From positions 1 to 42,787 of the forward strand of contig JAIKVV010000029.1 of the NCBI GenBank assembly GCA_024685385.1: 42,787 bases of DNA, given 5' to 3'. Both the position numbers and the translations under genes were made by a program. Under the pieces are notes generated by a model, which ran no database searches, was not told the origin of the DNA, and saw only the letters and a list, made by a program, of their open reading frames with translations. The DNA comes from Saccharofermentans sp. (GTDB lineage Bacteria; Bacillota; Clostridia; Saccharofermentanales; Saccharofermentanaceae). Positions 36,001 through 42,724 of this stretch are shown here, piece by piece. Every line of letters starts with the position of its first letter. The first letter of the stretch is position 1.

Positions 36001-36200
36001 GACGGTTTTATGATCAGCATGCTGTTCTCTACGTAAACATGATAAGGGGTGTCGGCGAATTCCTGTTTGTCGCCTTCCATCCAGCCTGCAGGGTGTGTCT
36101 CAACATTCCACGAATGCGGATCAAGACCCAGCCCGTCAAATTCATCTGACCATATGAGTCTATACTCGTTATCTGAAGGTAATGAGTAGTTTTCTTGCAT
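33042..36200 (-). CDS. GH16-like/CBM4_9/LacI-sensor/GGDEF fusion, cytoplasmic
   Basis: The 1052-residue product starts directly with its first domain; there is no signal peptide, and an in-frame TAA at 36219-36221 bounds the frame 18 bases upstream. Residues 10-260 have the GH16 beta-glucanase fold: RLIWSDEFDG, MPAFELIP, YPASG, FHTYTCEWEPGLIRFFLDG. The GH16 catalytic box E-I-D-x-x-E should follow YPASG; it reads R134-I-T136-A-A-T139, so nucleophile and acid/base are missing. Residues 285-425 resemble a CBM4/9 module. Residues 430-715 are a LacI-type sensor (ICANDSMAIG, VTGFDG, RCSCGC). A GAF-like region follows, then a GGDEF domain (motif at 967-971) with no RxxD inhibitory site. It probably senses a glucan or oligosaccharide and makes cyclic-di-GMP. 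The ATG lacks a clear ribosome binding site. It follows the DUF47 gene by 53 bases. Confidence 0.85.
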   Translation of the reverse strand: MQENYSLPSDNEYRLIWSDEFDGLGLDPHSWNVETHPAGWMEGDKQEFADTPYHVYVENSMLIIKPSKVISSDGSIKYTSGRLTTFGLHSFKYGKFEASIKMPSGKGLMPAFELIPSEDYSPEKGSLDYPASGRITAATVFDSDLKSCYGGIRFGNPLMTAIDKLKIDQGSLSDSFHTYTCEWEPGLIRFFLDGVEYHRESYWYSTSRFGDKAAYPAPFNKEFFICFYLSVGNFSSGVPDNKEVFDMHNAMCIDYVNVWQKDSYDENVVCPERVFNMRPADETGNLISSEKDDWIFHSAAGGEGRVDFEFDRIVINSTNYGDVDYAVQFYQGKVPIEPETRYMLSFEAKADEDREISVAVTAPDMNWKRIMCDTKMNVERKWQKHIVCFESKDVKEDNARLEFNIGNMGSVASLFLRNIRLEKKNLPARCARPVAICGAWDDSDNYNLFVEAMADSEYNDRYFPVNFTFGVTSSSEVIYEKTEVEFAGLIRNIDPAAVIIFGEIIKNDAVINRLVKMGKAAGVPVFTIQKNVEGCINIDFNYASGFEKMVRHVIEDHKISDVIMFAGFEGNRYSEERINVFQKVLRDNSIEFTEEMLYYGDFRGYTVSERMEEMFAQRFRIPKAIICANDSMAIGVCQSLRKHGYSVPEDVIVTGFDGIVQAMYNNPVLSTCELDYNECVNTICRMIEEHDKGEDDFPEQILFEYSLQPRCSCGCQDKSYFDKNKIIDSLSREISDSTRHLLEIGRLSSRIINSDDVDVAGVIAEQLIRIWKDQYNFIGVREKNSCMHAVFAGTEDSYNVGCKYYGFRGLIPDIEFITDNESPYKVILCKQISSQEGSAGLIFSAFKQLDLRSQQRFEELSLFMSSMINLVVNNRALVKANSVIKDISRKDYLTDLYNRRGFTEALKKMIDSNDSSARILTLLSVDLDNLKQINDNYGHNIGDFALRGVARAITALAGKRGVCARFGGDEFVCAITGNRWLAPELDNIRSRIHDHLENDPECASLPFKVVSSIGISEHIIDDSLNINLLIREADTQMYADKQSHKTRGIFDQ

Positions 36201-36253
36201 GATATTCGCGCTGAACCATTAACCGGAGATCAACTGATAACAATAACTGAAGA

Positions 36254-36898
36254 TCAGTTGCTATCGCCGGAAGCCAGCTGAGGTCTTGTAAATACTACAA
36301 ACTTATAGCAGTCGTCTGCCATGACTTCGAATGCTGAGAAGATGTCCATTATCTCATCATAGATCGTCTTCCAGCGCATTACATCGATGGCATCCGTATT
36401 GTTCATGAACATATTGCGGATGAGGATATCATAAAGTTTCTGATAATCACCCTTAAATACATCAAAGTCTCTTGTAGCAGAGATGATCTTGTTGTCGTCA
36501 GAACTGTTTCTCAATTCGTTAACGAGATTGATCTCTTTCTTTGCAGCGCTCGCGATGGAATTGATCGAGGCAGACAGGCCGTCCGTAACTTCCGTTACGT
36601 TATATCTGATAAAGCTCTGTGCGAGTCCGTCAAGAAGATCGATGCAGTTTTCGACATGTCTTACCATATGGAAGACGCGGAGACGTAGTTCCTCATCCAT
36701 ATCGATCTTATTGAGTTCATAGGTAAATTCATGGAAGATATGATCCGCTTCATCTTCCAATGCTATCGAACGCCTTACGAGAGGTCTTAAATCATCCATA
36801 TTATCAAGCATCTCAAGGAGAAGAGAACAGTGGTTGTTAAGCTTCTCTGAAAGCTCTGTTGCCTTGTCAAAAATCATATCGCGATCTTGTTCTGTCAT
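36254..36898 (-). CDS. DUF47 / PhoU-like protein
   Basis: The 214-residue product is all-helical and matches DUF47 (Pit accessory, UPF0111). Acidic metal-binding repeats are visible: LEDEADHIFHEF near residue 47, and EVMADDCYKFVVF near the C-terminus. DUF47 proteins usually sit next to a PiT low-affinity phosphate transporter gene and regulate it; no transporter is within the window, and its neighbours are a zinc-ribbon membrane protein upstream (24-base gap) and the GH16-GGDEF fusion downstream. GGAGG lies five bases before the ATG. Its partner here is unknown. Confidence 0.82.
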   Translation of the reverse strand: MTEQDRDMIFDKATELSEKLNNHCSLLLEMLDNMDDLRPLVRRSIALEDEADHIFHEFTYELNKIDMDEELRLRVFHMVRHVENCIDLLDGLAQSFIRYNVTEVTDGLSASINSIASAAKKEINLVNELRNSSDDNKIISATRDFDVFKGDYQKLYDILIRNMFMNNTDAIDVMRWKTIYDEIMDIFSAFEVMADDCYKFVVFTRPQLASGDSN

Positions 36899-36922
36899 AA
36901 TAGCCTCCGTATCTTTTAGTTA

Positions 36923-38323
36923 TCAAAAAAAGTGCACTTGACTTTGGTTCTCGTTTACCTTAGTCACTGCCATCGCCGTTGCGAACCTGTCGTTCTTCTG
37001 AAGATCGATCTTGCTGTCATAAGCAAAATACTGTTCCACATCCGGCTTTTTGTCCAGTTCGTAAGGGCTCTTTTCGCTGGATTTCTTTAACTGCTTATTA
37101 ATATACCTCTTATAGAAGAAAATGTACACAGTCGGTAATGTAATGACAAACATAATCGCAATACAATAGATCATCATAAACCAGAAACCCACAGAAAACA
37201 GTTCGATCTTCGCATCTGCCCTCGCGTAGATGTAGGCCATAAAAAGAACAGCCAGAGCAATGGAACTGAGCGCGGACAAGACCGCAGGAGTAAACTTTCC
37301 GAACTTATTGATGATCTTCGTTGCCAAACGTTCTTTTACCGGCAGCCTGCCGCAGACTTCTCCCGTCTGTCCGTTAACGACAAAGTGATAGTAAAGGCCT
37401 TCGTATTCATAACACATGAACCAGACAGGAACGAGACAGTACTTAACGTTTACTCCTGTCATGGATGTGAGATAAGTATCTCCGGATATCTCGTACTTAC
37501 CGTCCCAGACTCTCTTGCCGCAGTCTTTTCCGTAATCGCTGAAACGGTCTTCGATCTTATCGATCATGTCTTCGGGAAGATTATCGTACTTATATGCGTA
37601 GAAACCCTGAAGGAAGGGAGTCTTGAAGTCGACGGCATCTTTCATCTCGAAAGGCTCGACCGCCTCGAGCATCCTCTGTCCCAGTTTCTTTGATCCCGAG
37701 AAAGGAACGTCTGCAAGACCGAACTTGAGCACACGCGTCAGATCGTAGCATGCCTGGATGCCGTCCTCATGTCTCATGCCGGAAGCAGTGATATCTGTCT
37801 TAAGGTCAGCCGAAACGAGCCATGCCGGCATGTAGATGCCCTTGATCCTTTCACGGACCTTGGCAGACTTAAAATCATTTGGAACTTTATCGGCAGTTTC
37901 AAGAAACTCATCGTAAAGAGACATGGCCTTCTCTTTCGTCACCTTGAAAGGAAGTATCATGTCAGGCTTGAACTGACGGGTAAGTCTTCTTGAGATCAAT
38001 GTAGGAGATCCGCAGAAAGAACAGAAGGTCGCTGTCGTGGACTTGTCGGTTACTATCTGGGCACCGCAGGAATCACATACGAACTCCTGCTTATCGGCAT
38101 CTTCAGCCGATACGTCTTCTCCCTCTTCATATTCCTTCTCACGGAATTTAAGAGCAAACGAACCGGTCTGCTCAAAGCTCTTCGCATCATATACACGACC
38201 GCACTGATGACACACCAACGCTCCGATAGACGCATCAAATGTCAGATTACCTGCACAGCCATCACATTTCTTGGAGATCGTACCTGACAATCCGTCTCCG
38301 AATGCTGTTCCGCCTATTGCCAT
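36923..38323 (-). CDS. Double zinc-ribbon membrane protein, paralogue 1
   Basis: The 466-residue product begins with a Gly-rich leader, then a zinc ribbon CDGC...CHQCG (about residues 20-42) and a second, TFIIB-like ribbon CDSCGAQI...CSFCGSP (about 82-105). A conserved soluble domain follows with RRLTRQFKPDMILPF, RERIKGIYMPAWLV and the segment PVWFMCYEYEGLYYHFVVN, where a further conserved block NGQTGEVCGRLP ends the domain. Two TM helices lie at about 345-410, then a short cytoplasmic tail with KSPYELDKKPDVEQYFAY. Such proteins are common in Firmicutes and uncharacterised. It is a clear paralogue of the gene at 38418. GGGGG lies about eight bases before the ATG. Confidence 0.85.
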   Translation of the reverse strand: MAIGGTAFGDGLSGTISKKCDGCAGNLTFDASIGALVCHQCGRVYDAKSFEQTGSFALKFREKEYEEGEDVSAEDADKQEFVCDSCGAQIVTDKSTTATFCSFCGSPTLISRRLTRQFKPDMILPFKVTKEKAMSLYDEFLETADKVPNDFKSAKVRERIKGIYMPAWLVSADLKTDITASGMRHEDGIQACYDLTRVLKFGLADVPFSGSKKLGQRMLEAVEPFEMKDAVDFKTPFLQGFYAYKYDNLPEDMIDKIEDRFSDYGKDCGKRVWDGKYEISGDTYLTSMTGVNVKYCLVPVWFMCYEYEGLYYHFVVNGQTGEVCGRLPVKERLATKIINKFGKFTPAVLSALSSIALAVLFMAYIYARADAKIELFSVGFWFMMIYCIAIMFVITLPTVYIFFYKRYINKQLKKSSEKSPYELDKKPDVEQYFAYDSKIDLQKNDRFATAMAVTKVNENQSQVHFF

Positions 38324-38367
38324 ATTTCACCCCCGTAAAGATAGGTGTCCCTTTTCCCACTTATATA

Positions 38368-38396
38368 TTTATACCACAAATTGCGCCTTTAGTCAT
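38368..38396 (-). promoter_or_regulatory. Extended -10 promoter for the gene at 36923
   Basis: On the minus strand TGG-TATAAA (38368-38376) has an extended -10, with ATGACT (38391-38396) 17 bases upstream. The same TGGTATAAATAT block precedes the paralogue (39836-39844). Confidence 0.55.
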
Positions 38397-38417
38397 TTTA
38401 TTATATATAATATGGCG

Positions 38418-39803
38418 TCACAAGAACTTGTATTGTCTGTCCTCTTTATCTCCCATTGCCATCACCGCCGATCCGAACCTGTCATGGCTTTCCATATCTA
38501 TCTTCCCGTCATAGACGAAATACTGATCGGCCGGCGGACGCTTATCCAGTTCGTAGGGGGATCTTTGATCCTCTTTTTCCAGCTGCTTTCTGAAACGGAT
38601 CTTGTAGATAAACCGGTATAACATTACGAAAGACAAGCCGAAGATGGCAGAGAACACTATGGCAATAAACATAAGATATGCTTCCGGCTCAACTTCATAT
38701 AGATTTTTTATGAGAAACATGACAGGTAAAGACAAAGCCAAAGCCACGATAGCTGATATGAGCGCAGTCGAATACTTCCCCGCTTTTTCTATGATCCTGC
38801 CTATAAAAGACTCTCTTTCGGGCAGCCTGCCGCAGACTTCCCCCGTCTGACCGTTTACGACAAAGTGATAATACAATCCTTCATATTCATAACACATGAA
38901 CCAGACAGGAACGAGACAATACTTGACCGAAACTCCCGTCAGCGCAGTAATGTAACTGTCGGATCTGATCTCATATCTTTTGTCGAAGCTCATCTTTCCG
39001 CATTCTTTGCCATAGATATCGAAACGCTCCTCGATCCTGTCGATCATCCTCTCCGGAAGCTTATCATACTTATGAGCATAGAAACCCTGGAGCATGGATG
39101 TTTTGAATTCCACGGCTCCGTTCATGTCGAAAGGTTCAACGGCTTCAAGCAGGCGCTGGCTGAGTTTTCCCGATCCCGAAAAAGGCACGTCTGCAAGACT
39201 GTATGTGATTGCTCTGGAAAGATCATAACTGTATCTCATATTGCCTTCTCTTCTGAGACCGCTCGCACTTATATCCGTCATGCAGTCAGCCGTAACGAGC
39301 CATACGGGCATGTATATGCCCTTTATCCTCTCGCGGACTTTGGCAGATCTGAAATCCCTGGGAACCTTTTTGGCTGAAGACAACATTTCATCATAAAGCG
39401 ACAATGCCTTCTCTTTGCTGACACTGAAGGGGATTATCATATCCGGCTTAAACTGCCTCGTAAGACGTCTTGATATCAGCGTGGGCGATCCGCAGAAAGC
39501 ACAGAAAGTCGCAGTCGTCATTTTGTCGGTGATTATCTGGGCGCCGCAGGAATCACATGCATATTCCACTTTATCAAGGTCTTCTTCGTCGATATCTTCG
39601 CCGTCAAGATATTCCTTCTCGCGGAACTTCAAAGCAAAAGATCCCCGCTCCGTCAAACTGTCAGTATCATAGATCCTGCCGCACACATGGCAGACTATTG
39701 AACCAATGACCGCATCATAAGTAAGATTGCCGGCACAGCCGGTGCACTTTTTTGATATCGTTCCTGAAATACCGTTCCCAAAACCGGTTCCGCCAAGTAT
39801 CAT
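38418..39803 (-). CDS. Double zinc-ribbon membrane protein, paralogue 2
   Basis: The 461-residue product is collinear with the one at 36923: CTGC...CHVCG and CDSCGAQI...CAFCGSP ribbons, RRLTRQFKPDMIIPF, RERIKGIYMPVWLV, VWFMCYEYEGLYYHF, two TM helices and a tail with SPYELDKRPPADQYFVY. Similarity runs over the whole length, so this is a tandem duplication. Sequence differences are spread out, which suggests an old event rather than a recent copy. GAGGGG precedes the ATG. The product function is unknown. Confidence 0.85.
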   Translation of the reverse strand: MILGGTGFGNGISGTISKKCTGCAGNLTYDAVIGSIVCHVCGRIYDTDSLTERGSFALKFREKEYLDGEDIDEEDLDKVEYACDSCGAQIITDKMTTATFCAFCGSPTLISRRLTRQFKPDMIIPFSVSKEKALSLYDEMLSSAKKVPRDFRSAKVRERIKGIYMPVWLVTADCMTDISASGLRREGNMRYSYDLSRAITYSLADVPFSGSGKLSQRLLEAVEPFDMNGAVEFKTSMLQGFYAHKYDKLPERMIDRIEERFDIYGKECGKMSFDKRYEIRSDSYITALTGVSVKYCLVPVWFMCYEYEGLYYHFVVNGQTGEVCGRLPERESFIGRIIEKAGKYSTALISAIVALALSLPVMFLIKNLYEVEPEAYLMFIAIVFSAIFGLSFVMLYRFIYKIRFRKQLEKEDQRSPYELDKRPPADQYFVYDGKIDMESHDRFGSAVMAMGDKEDRQYKFL

Positions 39804-39835
39804 CTTATCCCCTCTAGTTCCTCCGATATAAGATA

Positions 39836-39844
39836 TTTATACCA
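39836..39844 (-). promoter_or_regulatory. Extended -10 element for the gene at 38418
   Basis: TGG-TATAAA on the minus strand, identical to the element before the paralogue at 36923. No recognisable -35 lies upstream, where the U-tract of the preceding terminator is found. Confidence 0.45.
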
Positions 39845-39862
39845 TATTTTCCCTTTCCGCGC

Positions 39863-39896
39863 GAAAAGAAGAGCCGCTTCACTCAGGAAGCGGCTC
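39863..39896 (-). terminator. Terminator after the LRR/Big2/SLH gene
   Basis: A perfect ten-base-pair stem (GAGCCGCTTC / GAAGCGGCTC, 39871-39880 and 39887-39896) with a six-base loop is followed on the minus strand by TTCTTTTC. Confidence 0.8.
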
Positions 39897-39921
39897 AAGT
39901 GGCATATACTTCAGAGGGTCA

Positions 39922-41724
39922 TTATCCTTTTTTATTGATCTTCATATCGTACTTATAGAGGAACGTGACAACCTGCTTTCTCAAGCAGTCGCCATAAGGT
40001 CTAAACGTACCGTCAGAATAACCTGACAGGATACTCTTCTCATAAGCCCACATAGCTGCTTTATAGTAGTAAGCGCCTCTCCTAACATCCGGGAACATGC
40101 AGTACTTTGACTGCGGCTCCGGAGATCCAGCCATCCTCCAAATGAAGGTTACTATCTGTCCTCTCGTGCACATTCTAGACGGTCCAAACTCAGTCTCGGA
40201 AATACCCGTGGTGATGCCGTTTTCGACCGCCCAGATAACAGGTTTAAAATAGTAGTCAGACGAAATTACATCCTGGAAAGGGCATTTGGATGACTTCGTT
40301 TTAGGTTCACCCATGAATCTATAGAGGAACGTTACGATCTGGGCACGGGTGCATTTGTTTCCGGCACGGAACTCCGTCTGGTTTGCATAACCTTTTACAA
40401 CGCCCTTATTATTTAAGTAATAAGCAGGCTTGTACCAATAATCGTTTTTGTTCGTTACGTCCTTAAAGAGAACCTGAACCGAACACTTGGCAGTTGCGCC
40501 TCCGCAGCTTGCAGTTATGGTTACTTTTCCGGCCTGCTTTGCCGTAATCTTGCCGTTTTTGTTTACAGTTGCAATATTGCTGTTGGAAGACTTCCAGGCA
40601 ACTGCGTTAGTCGAACCTTTGACCGTTGCCTTAAGCGTTATGGTCTTGCCTACAACGACTTCGGCATTCTTCTTGTCCACAGTTATTGTCGCAACCGGTT
40701 TCTTAGTGGGTGTGGGAGTGAGCTTATTTATTTTCTTTGTCTCCACATGTGATGCATCGTGACGGCAGATCCTTCTCTCTTCTCCTTCTTCGTCCACTGT
40801 CGCTTGCTTGGAGACATACCAATCACCCCAGTCGTGACCCGTGGCAGGTATTTCGACCGTTTTGGAAACAGTTATATCTTGTCCTGTTCTGCTTTCTGAA
40901 TAAATCAGGGATGCTTCATACAGATATTTACCGGATTTTTCGCAGGAAACATATTCTGCCTTTGTAATTACTGCATATGTTCTTACAGTAACTTCATAAT
41001 TCTCAATTGCCGGATTATACTGGAATGTAATATCTGCATAGTCATATCCGCCTGCATCATTAAGAATCCAATTTGTTTCTTTCACAGACCAGTTGTCTTT
41101 TGTTAAGATCTTCTGTTTCCAACCGGTAGGCACATTCAATTCTTCAACATTGGGAGGCAGATATATTTTCCCGTCAGTTATACGGGATAATACATTTACT
41201 TTCTCAAGCATTGTGTTCATGCTAAGATCCAGAAATTTTAGGTTTTCTGAATAAACTTTAATTTCCTTAAGGAAGAATGATCCCGTAACATCTATGCTGC
41301 TTAACTGACTATCAACACATGAGATCTCCTGAAGAAGATGGTTTTTGCTGGTATTCAGTTCAGTAAGCTTGGTTCTGCCGCAATAGAGATAATTAAGATT
41401 ATGGAAAGTCGTAAGATTCAATTCGGTAATACCATTACCACTGCAATTTAAAGAATCGATTTCCGTGAAATACTCTATACCGGTAAGATCTGTTATGCCC
41501 ATACCTGATACATCAATCTCTTTGGTTTCATTTATTTCTTCTTCTGAAAGAGTACCGTCGAAATTTTCAAATACCCAACTCCTGAAATTATCATCAGGGA
41601 AATTATCCCTGACGACAGGAATCTCGTCTGCCCGTGCTGTCTTTGCGGGGATCATAACTATACCGGCCGCCAGCCCAAGAGCAAGAAGAGCAACCGATAT
41701 AACCCCCATAGTTGTTTTTTTCAT
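39922..41724 (-). CDS. LRR, Big2 and SLH surface protein
   Basis: The 600-residue product has a signal peptide ending near residue 32 (TARA). Residues 38-205 open with NFPDDNFRSWVFENFDG and carry internalin-like leucine-rich repeats (ITDLTGIEYFTEIDSL, ITELNLTTFHNLNYL). A beta-rich region with GHDWGDW and CRHDASH follows, then a Thr/Pro linker (LTPTPTKKP). A Big2 domain (about 343-418) has VVVGKTITLKATVKG and WKSSNSNIATVNKNG. Three SLH repeats fill about 420-600. It is predicted to be exported and held on the cell wall through SLH binding to secondary polymer. It has its own promoter and terminator and is a close relative of the partial gene at 41871. Confidence 0.88.
   Translation of the reverse strand: MKKTTMGVISVALLALGLAAGIVMIPAKTARADEIPVVRDNFPDDNFRSWVFENFDGTLSEEEINETKEIDVSGMGITDLTGIEYFTEIDSLNCSGNGITELNLTTFHNLNYLYCGRTKLTELNTSKNHLLQEISCVDSQLSSIDVTGSFFLKEIKVYSENLKFLDLSMNTMLEKVNVLSRITDGKIYLPPNVEELNVPTGWKQKILTKDNWSVKETNWILNDAGGYDYADITFQYNPAIENYEVTVRTYAVITKAEYVSCEKSGKYLYEASLIYSESRTGQDITVSKTVEIPATGHDWGDWYVSKQATVDEEGEERRICRHDASHVETKKINKLTPTPTKKPVATITVDKKNAEVVVGKTITLKATVKGSTNAVAWKSSNSNIATVNKNGKITAKQAGKVTITASCGGATAKCSVQVLFKDVTNKNDYWYKPAYYLNNKGVVKGYANQTEFRAGNKCTRAQIVTFLYRFMGEPKTKSSKCPFQDVISSDYYFKPVIWAVENGITTGISETEFGPSRMCTRGQIVTFIWRMAGSPEPQSKYCMFPDVRRGAYYYKAAMWAYEKSILSGYSDGTFRPYGDCLRKQVVTFLYKYDMKINKKG
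40081..40148 (+). repeat. Source arm of a 68-base inverted copy
   Basis: This segment, inside the second and third SLH repeats of the gene at 39922, reappears exactly in reverse complement at 42720-42787. See the entry there. Confidence 0.95.
40532..40775 (+). repeat. 244-base direct repeat, copy 1
   Basis: Identical to 42481-42724 except for one base (A at 40652, G at 42601) by eye. It encodes the Big2 domain and Thr/Pro linker of the two SLH proteins. The offset between copies is 1949 bases. Confidence 0.92.
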
Positions 41725-41758
41725 ATTGAACTCCTTTCCGGTTTAAAAAAAACCATTA

Positions 41759-41787
41759 ATAGTATCAATAGAGTTCCAATATGTCAA
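41759..41787 (-). promoter_or_regulatory. Promoter for the LRR/Big2/SLH gene
   Basis: A perfect TTGACA (41782-41787 on the minus strand) lies 17 bases from TACTAT (41759-41764). The -35 directly abuts the U-tract of the preceding terminator. AAAGGAG lies six bases before the ATG at 41724. Confidence 0.75.
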
Positions 41788-41788
41788 T

Positions 41789-41818
41789 AAAAAAGTCCCG
41801 GGATTTTTCCCGGGACTT
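41789..41818 (-). terminator. Terminator after the partial Big2/SLH gene
   Basis: A perfect ten-base-pair stem (AAGTCCCGGG / CCCGGGACTT) with a six-base loop is followed on the minus strand by a run of six T. Confidence 0.88.
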
Positions 41819-41870
41819 AAAAAGCATTATCTGACAATTATCAGAGAGGGTTCATCCTTTAAAACTTGCG

Positions 41871-42722
41871 TTATCCTTTTTTGTTGATCTTCATATCGTA
41901 CTTGTAAAGGAAAGTGACAAGATGCTTTCTCAAGCAGTCGCCTTTAGGTCTAAACGTACCGTCTGAATAACCTGACAGGATTCCTTTCTCATTAGCCCAT
42001 ATGGCGGCTTTGTAGAAGTAATCGCTCTCCTGTATGTCACAGAACCTGCATTTGCCGTTCTTAGATTCAGGCTTGCCTGCCATCCTCCAAAGGAATGTGA
42101 CAACATGCGCTCTCGTGCAGACTCCCTGAGGATCAAATCTGGCCTTTGATGAGCCTGTGCTGATGCCTTTTTCGCTCGCCCATATAACTGCCTTATAGTA
42201 ATAATCAGAAGATATTACATCAGAGAATTTGCATATGGATGATTTCGTCTTGGGCTCGCCCATTAATCTGTAAAGGAAAGTTACTACCTGAGCCCGCGTA
42301 CATTGGTTATTAGCGCGGAACTCTGTCTGATCTGCATAACCTTTTACAATGCCTAAATCATTCAAGTAATAAGTAGGCTTGTACCAGAAATCATTTTGGT
42401 TCGTCAGATCCTTAAAGAGAACCTGAACTACACACTTGGCAGTTGCACCGCCGCAACTTGCAGTGATAGTTACTTTTCCTGCCTGCTTTGCCGTAATCTT
42501 GCCGTTTTTGTTTACAGTTGCAATATTGCTGTTGGAAGACTTCCAGGCAACTGCGTTAGTCGAACCTTTGACCGTTGCCTTAAGCGTTATGGTCTTGCCT
42601 GCAACGACTTCGGCATTCTTCTTGTCCACAGTTATTGTCGCAACCGGTTTCTTAGTGGGTGTGGGAGTGAGCTTATTTATTTTCTTTGTCTCCACATGTG
42701 ATGCATCGTGACGGCAGATCCT
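41871..42722 (-). CDS. Big2/SLH surface protein, 5' end lost at window edge
   Basis: The C-terminal 280 or so residues of a second protein like the one at 39922 are seen: a RICRHDASHV segment, the Thr/Pro linker, a Big2 domain nearly identical to its neighbour's and three SLH repeats (for example YYYKAVIWASEKGISTGS and YFYKAAIWANEKGILSGY). No signal peptide or ribosome binding site is present. Going upstream, the reading frame meets a TGA at 42723-42725, exactly where the inverted segment starts. A GTG at 42695 could be read as a start but is the Val codon of the HVETKK linker also found in the complete gene. The real gene almost certainly continued into sequence not correctly represented here. 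Confidence 0.8.
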   Translation of the reverse strand, partial: RICRHDASHVETKKINKLTPTPTKKPVATITVDKKNAEVVAGKTITLKATVKGSTNAVAWKSSNSNIATVNKNGKITAKQAGKVTITASCGGATAKCVVQVLFKDLTNQNDFWYKPTYYLNDLGIVKGYADQTEFRANNQCTRAQVVTFLYRLMGEPKTKSSICKFSDVISSDYYYKAVIWASEKGISTGSSKARFDPQGVCTRAHVVTFLWRMAGKPESKNGKCRFCDIQESDYFYKAAIWANEKGILSGYSDGTFRPKGDCLRKHLVTFLYKYDMKINKKG

Positions 42723-42724
42723 TC
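42481..42724 (+). repeat. 244-base direct repeat, copy 2
   Basis: Second copy of 40532-40775 with one visible base difference. The identity stops at 42724, where the inverted segment takes over. The low divergence implies recent duplication or gene conversion between the two SLH genes. Confidence 0.92.

Noticed and set aside
36231..36260. Eight-base inverted repeat (CAACTGAT / ATCAGTTG) after the DUF47 gene, as a terminator
   Set aside because: The loop is long, the stem is AT-balanced and no U-tract follows on the minus strand.
42693..42695. GTG start codon for the second Big2/SLH gene
   Set aside because: It is the Val codon of a linker present inside the complete paralogue, and no ribosome binding site precedes it.
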